Origin: Phytophthora quininea | Lineage: Eukaryota; Oomycota; Peronosporomycetes; Peronosporales; Peronosporaceae | Length of the DNA: 64,000 bases | Direction of reading: 5' to 3' | NCBI GenBank assembly: GCA_011947345.1 | Contig: JAAVTG010000621.1 | Location: forward strand, 248,001 to 312,000 | Shown here: one piece after another, positions 43,433 through 53,700 of the stretch | Position numbering within the stretch: position 1 is the stretch's first letter | Layout: each line of letters begins with the position of its first letter | Notes under the pieces: generated by a model | The model's input: only the letters and a program-made list of their open reading frames with translations | The model's database searches: none | Told to the model about the DNA's origin: nothing | Translations under genes and position numbers: made by a program

Positions 43433-44578
43433 CTAGACAACCACTTGCTGCGCCTTGCGGTTCTTGAGCAGGTTCTTCATGAAGAACTCGCCGGCCTTGT
43501 AACTAGAGCGCACCATGGGTCCGCTGGCCACGTACAGGAAGCCCATCTGCTCGGCCACCTTCTGCCACTCGGCGAACGCCTCAGGCGTCACGTACGACTT
43601 GACCGGCATGTGCTTAGTGCTTGGACGCAGGTATTGACCGAAGGTCACCACGTCCACGCCGCTGTTGCGCAGGTCCAGCAGTGTCTGGAACACGTCCTCG
43701 TTGCGCTCGCCCACTCCGAGCATCAGCGACGTCTTAGTCACAAGATGCGGCGCCGTCACCTTGACCCGCTCCAGCACATGCAGCGACTGCTTGTAGTTAG
43801 CGCGGTAATCGCGCACACGACGCTGCAGTCTCTCCACCGTCTCCAAGTTGTGCGCAAACACATCAAGTCCAGACGTGGCCACCTGGTCGATCAGTTCATT
43901 CTGTCCTTGGAAGTCGGGCGTCAAGCACTCGATTAGAATCTCCGGCAGCTTGGCACGCAGCGTGGTGACCGTCTTGGCGAAGTGGCCAGCTCCCAGATCC
44001 TCATAGTCATCGCGGTCCACACTGGTGAACACGATGTAGTCGAGTCCCCAGGCCGCGATGGCTTCCGCGACCTTGTCAGGCTCTTCCGGGTCCAAGGGCT
44101 TGGGCTTCTTGCTCGTCTTGATGGCACAAAAGCTGCAGCCACGCGTGCACGTGTCTCCCATGAGCATGATGGTGGCGGTGGCAATACCGTCCTTGCCGCC
44201 GCCCCAGCACTCGCCAATGTTGGGACACTTGGCCTCCTCGCAGACCGTGCTAAGTCCCAAGCCTTTGACGGTCTTACGCAGCCGCTCGTAGTTGGCTCCG
44301 TGGGTGGGCTGCGCCTTGAGCCACTTGGGCTTGCGGTTGGACGCGTTGGGCTTGCGCGAGGGCTTCTCGCCGGGCTTAGTCTCGTCCTCGAAGGTAAAGT
44401 CCGCAATGTTGAGTGCCTGCTCCGCGAACGTGGGGCCCTGTCTGGCTTCCGCCGCCAGTTTCTCCCTTAGTGCCGCGAGTCGCGAACCACGCTCCGAGTG
44501 GGTCACCTGCACGGCAGCGGCGGCATTGCTGAAGCGGCGGCTGTGCTGCAGCGCAGATCGGCAGAGCGGGGCGTGCAT
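43433..44578 (-). CDS. LIAS: Lipoyl synthase, mitochondrial
   Basis: 381 residues, no intron. A radical-SAM iron-sulfur enzyme that inserts two sulfurs into octanoyl groups on pyruvate dehydrogenase and related proteins. Both cluster motifs are present: the auxiliary cluster [12 protein letters not shown] and the SAM cluster [18 protein letters not shown] and a C-terminal RSSYKAGEF (with the conserved RSSY) are also there. The N-terminus [20 protein letters not shown] is a mitochondrial presequence, so the ATG at 44576-44578 is preferred over a GTG 60 bases upstream. Divergent from the small gene at 44688 with 109 bp between starts. Confidence 0.95.
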   Translation of the reverse strand: MHAPLCRSALQHSRRFSNAAAAVQVTHSERGSRLAALREKLAAEARQGPTFAEQALNIADFTFEDETKPGEKPSRKPNASNRKPKWLKAQPTHGANYERLRKTVKGLGLSTVCEEAKCPNIGECWGGGKDGIATATIMLMGDTCTRGCSFCAIKTSKKPKPLDPEEPDKVAEAIAAWGLDYIVFTSVDRDDYEDLGAGHFAKTVTTLRAKLPEILIECLTPDFQGQNELIDQVATSGLDVFAHNLETVERLQRRVRDYRANYKQSLHVLERVKVTAPHLVTKTSLMLGVGERNEDVFQTLLDLRNSGVDVVTFGQYLRPSTKHMPVKSYVTPEAFAEWQKVAEQMGFLYVASGPMVRSSYKAGEFFMKNLLKNRKAQQVVV

Positions 44579-44687
44579 CTCGACGGAGTCAAACTGGGGT
44601 CTGCTTGTCTTTTCCGCTAATGAGAGACGCGACTCCACCTAACAAAACTGACTGGGCACTAATCACCGGGATAGCGGAATTCGAGCG

Positions 44688-45034
44688 ATGATTCGCGCCA
44701 CTAAGGGACTGCTCCAGAGCGCGCGGCAAGTGCGACGAGCAGCTACACGGCAAGCCAAGCGGAAGGACACGGGAGGACGGCGCAGCGTGAGCGACTTGGT
44801 CAAGGAGACCATCAACACCGAGCGGCAGGTGTTTGGACGGCGATACGCCGACACGGTGAGCTGCCTATCAGGCCTTTAACGGTTGAGATGGAGCGAGGGA
44901 GGCTAATGTGTGGTGGTTCGTAGGTGCCCAAGGCGCTGAGTGTCGGAGCTGTTGGAATGCTGGACGTTGGCGCCATTGACGCACTCCATGTCCTGCTACA
45001 AGACCTAGCTGCTGAAGACGACGATGGACGATAA
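44688..45034 (+). CDS. Small basic protein, unrecognised
   Basis: 92 residues in exons 44688-44855 and 44924-45034; intron GTGAGC...TTCGTAG. The N-terminal exon is basic (MIRATKGLLQSARQVRRAAT), compatible with a mitochondrial presequence; the second exon reads VPKALSVGAVGMLDVGAIDA and ends acidic (AAEDDDGR). The splice sites, clean phase and divergent position beside lipoyl synthase support a real gene. No family assigned. Confidence 0.6.
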
Positions 45035-45244
45035 TGGCGCTCCGCAGCGCGTCGAAATAGCAAGAAACAGAGCAATAGCAATGGAGAGAATGCTCATGGA
45101 GGTTTTGAATTGCCAGCATTGATGTATTCAATAGAATGAACCGTTCTGGCCAAGCGTCTTGCTCATGGAATAACTACCTTTTTGTTCTGCGGGAGGTTGG
45201 CCCTCAAAGAGAAGCCGTTCCTCAACCACAAGAAACCAGTTGAC

Positions 45245-45953
45245 TTACTCCGACACGGGGAACTCGAAGACCACGTCCTTGTTGGTGAGCTTCTTGTAGA
45301 CCGTGGCGAACGTGTCCAGCTTGGTCTCGACGTTCACCTGGTCCTTGGGGTCCAGCTGCACCTTGAGCAGCTTGGAGCCGTCCAGGCGGCAGCGGGTGCG
45401 CTTGCCGACGATCTCCGTGGGGAACACCAGGTCCTACATGATCATAACGCAGCACAAACAGGCCGATACCGTGAGCATACAGCTTGGGGTGGCTATTCCC
45501 CAGAGGCTATCACCGAATGGTACAAGGAAAGCTTCAAGAGCAATCAAAGAGACACAGAGGGGCAACGTACGTCGAGGATCTGCTCCTGCACGTGCGTGAG
45601 CGTGCGCGAGCGAGGGCGCGGGCCGGCACCGTGGTTGGCGCGCGAGTAGCCCTTGCCCAGGATGGTGCGCTGGGCGATGACGACCACGTGGCGGCCCGAG
45701 AACTTCTTCTCCAGCTCACGCACAAGACGCGCCTGGATCTTCTTGAACGAGGCGTGCAGGCGGAAGGGCACGAAGATGACGATGGCCTTGCGGCCCGACG
45801 AGATGTCGACCTGCTTGGCGGCCGAGATGTACAGGTCCTTGAGGTCGTTCTTGATCTCCGCGGCGGACTGCTCCAGGTTGGCCAGCTCCTGCGCCACCTG
45901 CAGCTCGAACTCGTCGGGGTCTGGCCCTCGGGCTTGACAATCTTGGAGGCCAT
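45245..45953 (-). CDS. RPS7: Ribosomal protein eS7
   Basis: 190 residues in exons 45953-45571 and 45433-45245; the 136-bp intron is GTACGT...CATGTAG. The protein of the small cytosolic ribosomal subunit is easily read: [55 protein letters not shown], then [20 protein letters not shown] and [13 protein letters not shown] run-length break sits at GGGG 45916-45919 (minus strand CCCC, one short), separating [13 protein letters not shown] from DEFELQ. As an essential gene with an otherwise perfect sequence, it is the strongest sign that these breaks are assembly errors. Confidence 0.95.
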
Positions 45954-47013
45954 GGTGGAAGGTAGTCGGGGTTTCTTGAGCAAAACAGCGAGTGCTTTGC
46001 GCGATGGGGCTGCTGGAAGAGAGGAGCATGCTGGCCAACCATCGGTACCGCAGCTTTGGTACGTCTGAGGTACCGATGTTTTGGTACTTTCCCTCGACAG
46101 CAGCAGAGATTCTGCTCCATCATGAGCAGCCAAGCAGGGTCCTTCAACCAGAACTGAAGTCACTGCTAGACAGCGATGCCATCTGCTGCAGTGCGGTGGA
46201 CTTGGTGGGTATCTGGAGCTGGCCGAGCTCTTGGTGCCGACATGAAAGGCTGCACCGATTCAGGTCGAGCTGCGCGGACGCGCGAATCACAGTGCTCGGT
46301 AGCGAACTATTGCGTTGTGACGGCGACGACGTCTGCAGATCCGTGTGAGAGGAAGGAATGGCCATTATTGAATTGTGGGTGGCACGTGCCGCGCCATCTC
46401 TCGTATTCGGTGAGGCTGTGCTACATGGCCTCGGCAACCAGGACTACGGCGGCGCCAGCTACATCTTCGCGGAGGGCGAAAACAATGCGACTTGTGGTGA
46501 TGACACCGACATGTTTGCCGCGGGCCCTGGCGGAGACGGTGTAGCGTCTGTTGTCGCCATTGGTTCGCGGTGAAAGTTCCGCGTCTTGCGCCGACACCGC
46601 TTCGTGTTGACTCGGCGAGGCGAGGCTAAAGATTCCGACGTGCAGGAGTAGCGAGTTCTTGTGGCTGCCCCACTCGTCTGTAGCGTTTAGCTGCACGCGA
46701 CGACGTCACCGCTGGCACCTTAAGATGACCAAGATCAAAAGCAGCCCAATTGACGTGAGGAAATTGCGCTGGAGATTTGCTTGCGTTCCGGTCGACGTCG
46801 CCTCCATAATCTGGTGGTACGAGCCGCTTCAACACAAGAACCTGCCGTGTAGGCTTCTCTGCGCCACCAGCAGGTCGAAGCAGCTTGTTAAAAGGCGTCT
46901 TCAACGTACCTGTCCACGTCGGCCCGTGCAAAACGCAATGTCGAGGACGCTCAAGACTTCGAGGCCCCACCTCACAATTGGTTTTGCCTCTTCGCCTCCA
47001 CACTCTAGCCACG
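45954..47013. other. Intergenic stretch, eS7 promoter side to NDH2-1
   Basis: Open frames here are short and overlapping with no recognisable domain. A short direct repeat with GGTACCG...TTTGGTAC occurs at 46042-46062 and 46070-46086. Promoter sequences for the divergent eS7 and NDH2-1 genes must lie here. Confidence 0.45.
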
Positions 47014-48590
47014 ATGGTCTTCTTCCGGCAAGCGCTACGTGTTGCAGTCGTCACTGATGGCAGCGTGCTGCGTCGCTCACTGCATTCGACCGGGTTGGAG
47101 AGCCCGCGCCCGCTCTGGCAGAAACGCTGGCCGATGCTTACCAAAGCCAGCTACTCCCAAGAGAATGCCAACGGGCAGCAAGCGGTTGTGACCAAGCAGC
47201 AAGCAACGCAGAGCGACAACTACCAACTTGTGATCGTTGGCACAGGCTGGGCCGGCTACGAAATGTTCACCGAGTGCTCCAAGCACCTGGCGGACATTGA
47301 GAAGAACGTCGGCGGCCGAGACGTTGACATCGTCGTGGTGTCCATGCGGAATGTAAGTCGCGGTTTTTGTGGTATTTCGTGGCCGTTACGCTCACTAGTT
47401 CTATCTGCAGCACTTTTTGTACACGCCACTGCTGGCCAGCACGACGGTGGGCACGCTGGAGTTCCAATCGATCACGGAGCCTATCCGAGACGGTATGTTT
47501 CGCCACGAGGGTCATTTCCACCTTGCAAGCGTCAAGGAGATCGATCCGTCGAAGAAGGAGTTATTCGTCAAGTCGGCGCTGGGGTCACGTCGCGAGTATC
47601 CAATCAAGTATGACACTCTGGTTCTTGCTTGTGGCTCTCGTCCGCTGACTTTTGGGCTACCTGGAGTGGAAGAACACGCCTTCTTTCTCAAAGAGATCCA
47701 CCACGCTCAAAAGATCCGCAACCGCATTCTCGAGAACTTTGAGGTGGCCACGCAGCCTGGAGTGACGCCTGAGGAGAAACAACGATTGCTGCATTTCGTG
47801 GTGGTTGGGGTGGCCCCACAGGCATCGAGTTTTGCGCCGAGCTGTACGACTTGGTGCTCCAAGATCTACGACACATGTACCCGGACGTGTCCAAGTACCT
47901 CGGTGTGACGCTGCTGGACTCTGCTGAGATTCTTAGCGGCTTTGACTCGCAGCTACGCTCCGTAGCTCTCAACAAGATTGAAGCCCGTAGCAGCATGAAG
48001 ATCATCAAGAAGAACTGCATTGAAGTTACGGCCGACGGTGTTACCATTGAAGGTGGCGAGAAGATCCCTGCAGGACTGGTGGTATGGACGGCCGGTGTGG
48101 GTCCCAACGCCCTGACCAAGTCGTTGTCTTTCGACAAGAGTAAACGCGGCAACATTTTGACGAACCAGTACTGTCAAGTGCTCGGAGCTGCCGAAGTTGA
48201 GAAGGAAGCGCCGTTCGGCATGCCTCGCCGCTCGAATGTATTTTCCATTGGTGACTGTGCGGAGATTTTGGACTACCCATTGCCACCGACTGCCCAAAAG
48301 CGCAGACGCAGGCCGATTACCTCACCTCTCTGTTACGTGGCAAGAATTCGTCCCCGGCCAAGCCATACATGTTCCGGAGCAAGGGGATGATGGCGTATCT
48401 TGGTTCCTACCAGGGACTATTTGAAGGACGACCGAGCGACGACAACAAGATCACACTGAGCGGTTGGCAAGCGTGGTTCTTGTGGCGCAGTGCGTACTTG
48501 ACGAAGCTGGGCAGTTGGCGGCTCCGGTTGCAGGTGCCGCTGGACTGGTTGAAGGCGCTAGTGGTCGGTCGAGATGTGTCCAGGTTTTAA
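47014..48590 (+). CDS. Type II (rotenone-insensitive) NADH dehydrogenase, copy 1
   Basis: About 500 residues in exons 47014-47352 and 47411-48590; intron GTAAGT...CTGCAG. A basic mitochondrial presequence starts the protein (FFRQALRVAV...RRSLHS). Two dinucleotide folds follow: FAD-binding LVIVGTGWAGYEMF and NAD-binding VVVGGGPTGIEFCAEL. Then PAGLVVWTAGVG, FSIGDCAE (FAD contact) and the membrane-anchoring C-terminus WLKALVVGRDVSRF. It passes electrons from NADH to quinone without pumping protons. Two run-length breaks: GGGG 47807-47810, in the NAD-binding loop, and AAAA 48296-48299. Tandem with a second copy; this one is the more diverged in its presequence. Confidence 0.9.
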
Positions 48591-49233
48591 GATGGTACAT
48601 GAATGGAATTGAGTGTAGTCACTGTTAAAGACTTTGACTAACATGCTTAGAGCACAACTCCCATGGCCCTGATGTCTTGCCAAGTAGGTCGGAGATGGGT
48701 TTCCACTAGAATTTCCAGACGCACACACCCTCACCAAAGTTGTTCGCTCAGATCAAGCACTCATCGTGGGCGTTGAAGGCACGCAGACCTGATGAGTGCC
48801 CAGGCGACACACATAGACGAGCTGACGGGGCCGACATGACCGCTCTCCGATTTAACGTGCGGTGCTCAGAGTGTTTGAACACCCCTCGGATACTCTCTTG
48901 CCGCGATGGACGCAGCGAGCTCGGTAGTCATGTCCTGAAATCCAAGACACCTGCGCTTCTGCGACCTTCGCTCCTGGTGCGGCGACAGGACCAGGATGAT
49001 GGCAAGGATGGTGGGAAAACTTCAGAAAGCTTGTGGACGAATTGTCTCGGGTTTAACACGGGCACTGATTGTCCAGGATCGTTGACGCTCACGTCGCCGG
49101 ATGACGGCCGCTTTCAACTGCCGCACGCCGCACTTTGCTTGATGGATACCCAAAGCGTCGACTCGCAGCCGCCACACGCCCAAATCCAAGCGGCATTCTC
49201 ACTTTCGCCTCCCAAGACCAACCTCCTGCAACG
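48591..49233. other. Intergenic between the two NADH dehydrogenase genes
   Basis: 643 bp with no supported gene; holds the promoter of copy 2. Confidence 0.5.
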
Positions 49234-50740
49234 ATGTGGGCTCGCCAGCTCGCCAGCGTGACCAAGACTGCCCGCAGCACCAGCACCGCGTGGTGGCGTC
49301 GGGCCTCGTCGTCCTTGGACGTGCGACAGGATGACGTCAAGAAGCCCGAGAACTTCCAGCTCGTGATCGTGGGCACGGGCTGGGCCGGCTATCAAATGTT
49401 CACACAGTGCCGCAAGCACCTCGTGGACATCGAGGAGAACGTCGGCAGACCCGTCGACCTCGTGGTCGTCTCCAAGCGCAACGTATGTGTGCTCATTATC
49501 GGAGACCGTGCGACCATCTAACTAAACAATGTGTTGGTGTCCTGCAGCACTTCTTGTACACGCCGTTGCTGGCCAGTACGACTGTGGGGACGCTCGAGTT
49601 CCGCTCCATCATTGAGCCGTTGCGTGACAGCATGTTCAGCCACGAGAGCGACTTCCACTTGGCCGACGTCAAGAACGTCGACCCAGAGAAGAAACTGCTT
49701 CAAGTGGAGTCGGCTATCTCTGATCAGAGTCGCCACCGTCGGTATGACGTGCCATACGACGCGTTGGTGCTGGCTTGTGGCTCCCGTCCATTGACGTTCG
49801 GACTTCCGGGAGTGGAAGAGCACGCCTTCTTCCTCAAAGAGATCCATCACGCGCAGAGGATCCGCAACCGCATTTTGGAGAACTTTGAAGTGGCCACGCA
49901 GCCCGGAGTTACCCCGAAGAGAAGAAGAGATTGTTGCATTTCGTGGTGGTCGGTGGCGGCCCCACGGGCATCGAATTCTGCGCCGAGCTGTACGATTTGG
50001 TGCTGCAGGACCTGGTGCACAAGTATCCGCAGTCGTCCAAATATTTGGGCGTGACTTTGGTCGACTCGGGCGAGATCCTCAACGGCTTCGACAAGCATCT
50101 GCGTGCTGTCGCCCTGCGCAAGATCCAGAAGCGCAACACGATGAAGATTGTCAAGAAGAACTGCATCGAAGTCACAGCGGACGGCGTGACGGTGGAAGGT
50201 GGGGAGAATATCCCTGCAGGACTTGTCGTGTGGACTGCTGGGGTGGGTCCGAACGAGCTTACCAAGTCGTTGACGGTGTTTGACAAGAGCAAGCGCGGCA
50301 ATATCCTGACCAACCAGTACTGTCAGGTGTTGGGTGCTGCCGAAGTCGAGGAGAAGGCACCGTGGGGAATGCCTCGTCGCTCGAACGTCTTCTCGATCGG
50401 AGACTGCGCCGAAATTCTCGACTACCCACTCCCAGCGACGGCGCAGAAGGCTCAGACTCAAGCCAACTACCTCACATCGCTGTTGCGTGGCAAGAACCCG
50501 GCTCCGGCGAGGCCGTACGCGTTCCAGAGCAAGGGAATGATGGCGTATCTCGGCTCGTACGAAGGTCTTTTCGAAGCGCGTCCTCGCGACGACGATCGGA
50601 TCACCCTTAGTGGCTGGAAGGCGTGGTTCCTCTGGCGTAGTGCATATTTGACCAAGCTGGGAAGTTGGCGGCTCCGACTGCAGGTGCCGCTGGACTGGCT
50701 GAAGGCTCTAGTTGTGGGCCGCGACGTGTCCAAGTTTTGA
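49234..50740 (+). CDS. Type II (rotenone-insensitive) NADH dehydrogenase, copy 2
   Basis: About 480 residues in exons 49234-49482 and 49548-50740, with the intron (GTATGT...CTGCAG) at exactly the same place as in copy 1, after SKRN/SMRN, so the two are tandem duplicates. FAD motif LVIVGTGWAGYQMF, NAD motif VVVGGGPTGIEFCAEL, FSIGDCAE and the C-terminal WLKALVVGRDVSKF are all present. One run-length break at CCCC 49912-49915 (GVTP-EEKKRLLHF once corrected). Its presequence (WARQLASVTKTARSTSTAWW) differs entirely from that of copy 1, which may mean different sorting or expression. Confidence 0.9.
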
Positions 50741-50812
50741 ACCATCATGGCTAGTACTTGAACTAATAGCAATTCCTTGAGCACAGTACGGCAGTTGCAG
50801 TTCGTTTCGTAA

Positions 50813-51676
50813 ATGGCAAGACGGACGCAAGCTTTCAACCCCGCGGATAAGCGGCACATCTTCTTGTTGCGCAAGCTTCTCCTGAACAAACTGTGGAGGC
50901 ATGCGGCAAACCGATTCGAGGCATGGAAAGCATTCTGTACAAGCTCAACCGTACTATTGACTCGGTTGCTGATTCTGGAGCAACGACAACGACAATGGAA
51001 CGCACTCTCTCGATGGAAACGACTCGTGTACGCCCAGCAACTTGACGAACAAGTCGAAGCAATCGCCATAGTGCGCAGCAGCCGTCTTACAACACAGGTC
51101 AGTTCGTTTGAATCGTGCGGTGTAAGGCTAAGTGGCTTACATATCCGATGGACGCAGAAACTCGTCAAGAGGAACAAGAAGAGCAATAAACTTCTTGTGG
51201 TGTTCATTTGGGTCGAGTGGCGTGCTTGGCATCGCCGCCGTCGTTGTCAATTATTTCAACGAGGTGCCGCTTTCCAATGCCGGTGGAGGCTCCAGCGTTG
51301 GCATCAATTTCTTGAATACTCAAGATCCGAGCGACAAAATCGACAGCGCCTCGCCTACGAGGTATTACAGGGGCTGATCACGTCCATGTTGACTTCAGTG
51401 GACGACAGAGTTTCTGCAAGAAAAGACCTAGTTCAGTGCGAAGTTGACACCCTCAGGGCTTGCATTGACGTTCTTCATCGATATCACAAGCGACAACTTG
51501 CAAAGAGATGGAGACAGTGGTGCAAACTTCACCAGCAAGCTTTGAGGTGTAAAGCACCGGAGAACGTAATCCATCGGACACAGTTTCAGCACCCTCAGAA
51601 GATTTCGAGGCACTTTCACAAAGTTTCATCGCAACAGACTGGAGCGAGGAAGTTGCCACGACCTGCGTGGAGATAG
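50813..51676 (+). CDS. Sfi1-like tryptophan-repeat protein
   Basis: 287 residues, very basic. Repeated 'F/W-x2-W-K/R' units at uneven spacing: RHAANRFEAWKAF, WNALSRWKRL, VEWRAWHRRR, WRLQRWHQFL and LAKRWRQWCKL. This is the pattern of Sfi1-type centrin-binding helices of centrosomes and basal bodies, so a role at the flagellar basal body or spindle pole is inferred. A 66-bp segment at 51099-51164 (GTCAGT...GACGCAG) has intron borders and, being a multiple of three without stops, can be spliced or read through. Ends at a TAG-type region next to repeat-rich DNA. Confidence 0.55.
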   Translation: MARRTQAFNPADKRHIFLLRKLLLNKLWRHAANRFEAWKAFCTSSTVLLTRLLILEQRQRQWNALSRWKRLVYAQQLDEQVEAIAIVRSSRLTTQVSSFESCGVRLSGLHIRWTQKLVKRNKKSNKLLVVFIWVEWRAWHRRRRCQLFQRGAAFQCRWRLQRWHQFLEYSRSERQNRQRLAYEVLQGLITSMLTSVDDRVSARKDLVQCEVDTLRACIDVLHRYHKRQLAKRWRQWCKLHQQALRCKAPENVIHRTQFQHPQKISRHFHKVSSQQTGARKLPRPAWR

Positions 51677-51679
51677 GGA

Positions 51680-52340
51680 AGACACCAGCTGTCGACTTCT
51701 GCGGAAGCGGTGTGGGCTATTAATAAAGTAGTTGTCGCGGTATGGTAGTGAAGCTTGTTTACAGGATCGGGAACAAAATAAAGGTATTAGCTGTTGGACG
51801 AGACAGCTGTTCCAGTAGACTAACTGTTCAAAACTCAAGTATCTTATGGAAGTACTCTATGGAGTGGCGACGATCACAAACAATGAGGTTAGATTGCAAT
51901 TGAGCGCAAGTGTATTTCCTCACGATATTGCGGGACCTGAAACGACAGCTATTGAATTGTAATAGTGGTAGTAAGTTTGAAGGTTACAGGTAAAATGGCC
52001 CAATCAGAGCACGTAGAGTTTCACCTCAACAGAATCAAATACATATGGCCATTTTCACGTTGCCACCATACACACGTGACTTAAAGCAGATTACTTGAGT
52101 AGAGCGCATGTTTGTAGGTAGAATCCGGATGCAGACCGTTGTGGAAGTGGTGGGATTCTGGTGAGTAGTGTAAACTCCATCGGACATACCGAGAAGCGAT
52201 GTGATCAAAGTTCGTGAAGCAGCGAAAGCAACAATGGATGAGGCGATATAATCATTTAAGGACAGAGAGTTGCTGTGCGTAATTTGACGAGCGGAGATGC
52301 CGGCGGTCAACTGGCGATAAAGACAATGTGGGTGTACGAT
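51680..52340. other. Intergenic stretch, nothing recognised
   Basis: Only short frames; a minus-strand frame at 52035-52394 overlaps the copia relic and is probably chance. Confidence 0.45.
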
Positions 52341-52344
52341 GTCG

Positions 52345-53700
52345 AGGTAGATTGCCTTGGATTTTAGATCGCGGGTCGTGGCACGTGGAGACAAGCCGAT
52401 GAAAAACAGCGCTTACTGGAAGACGTTTTCTCTAATAACAAGAATGGCGACGTTTACGCTGTCCATCGCTGCTTGTATTTTGCTGCAGTTGACGAATTAT
52501 CAAAGAGATGCCAATACCGCGTACTTGAACGCAGTGCTCGAGAGAAACCTTGAGAAGCTAGAAAGTTATCCATGTGAAGATACTGGTATGGCTGACATAA
52601 TCAATACGGCGTTGTATGTATCGAAGCGGTCTGGGCGTGAATGGAACAACGAAGTGAATACGCGAGACTCTAGCTTCGGATTCAAGGAGTACAGCACGTA
52701 ACCGTTTTTGTACTCTTATGACCAAGATGGAGAGTTTGCTTTGGTACTGCTGTATGTGGATGATATTTTGTGCCCTTCCAGAAACAATAACTTATAAGAG
52801 ATTATGCTTCTTCTGCTGAATAATAAGTATGTTTGAAAGACTAAAACCACCTGAGCACCTACCCTGGTGTGGAGGTGGAGCAGAGCGGGCTCGATAATAA
52901 TCCGCCAGGATCGGTACCGTGAGGAGGCCATCGAGGAGTTCTACTTTGGGGAGGCTAATCCAAGTAGTACTCCGATGGAGATGAAGTTGAGACTAACAGT
53001 AAGTGATACAGACAAACAGCCCAAGAGGGGACTCAGTTATGGAAAAACGTTTCCCTACCGTGGGCTCGATCATGTACTTATCAACCTACACCCTGTCAAA
53101 CATCGCGCTCACCGTAGGCCAACTCGGCAGATAGGTCAAAACATCTACGCAACAAACATATCGGCACAGCGAAGCGCATGCAGCGATACTGGGTGGGTAC
53201 CAAAGGCTTAGGGGTTGTCTCTACGAAGGAAAATACGGCGTCAGTGGAAAATGAACTTGGCATTGAGGGATTTGTGATTCCGACTGGGGAAATGTTTCCG
53301 ACACCAGACGAATTGCCACGGGCTACATTCACAGTGTAGCTGGGGGTGTGGTACATATCATGGGCAACGAGGCTACATATGATTACGGTCCAGAGCGCCT
53401 CCGGGGAGGAGTTTGCCGTAGCCTGTGAGGCCTGTATCGAGAGACAAGGACGGAGAAGCGTACTAATGGCGGTGCTCCCATCGTTGACGACGGAATTTCG
53501 ATTGGGAATCGATAATCAGGTAGTCTTCATCATGGCTACTAACCAGACATTTAGTCGCATGGCGGAACATATTAAATTGAGTTCGTATTACGTTGCATTA
53601 TGTTGTACTCAAGGTAGGTGAACCCTGTGCCGCACCATTCCAGATTCATCGGGCTGGTGGAACATTTAACAGAACTTTGAAAGATTGTGGGGCGACGTGT
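52345..53700 (+). pseudogene. Copia-type retrotransposon relic (RT and RNase H)
   Basis: Scattered over three frames with many stops. Reverse transcriptase start DFRSRVVARGD and FSLITRMAT (52357-52460), then DANTAYLNAVLE, the catalytic LLYVDDIL near 52746-52770, STPMEMKLRL near 52955-52990, and the RNase H part with CDSDWGNVSDTRR and ATGYIHSVAGG near 53265-53345. The order is that of a Ty1/copia pol 3' half. Stops and missing parts show an old, dead copy. Confidence 0.75.

Noticed and set aside
46176..46573. Small plus-strand frames between eS7 and NDH2-1
   Set aside because: Overlapping frames on both strands, no splice signals, no domain; treated as intergenic.
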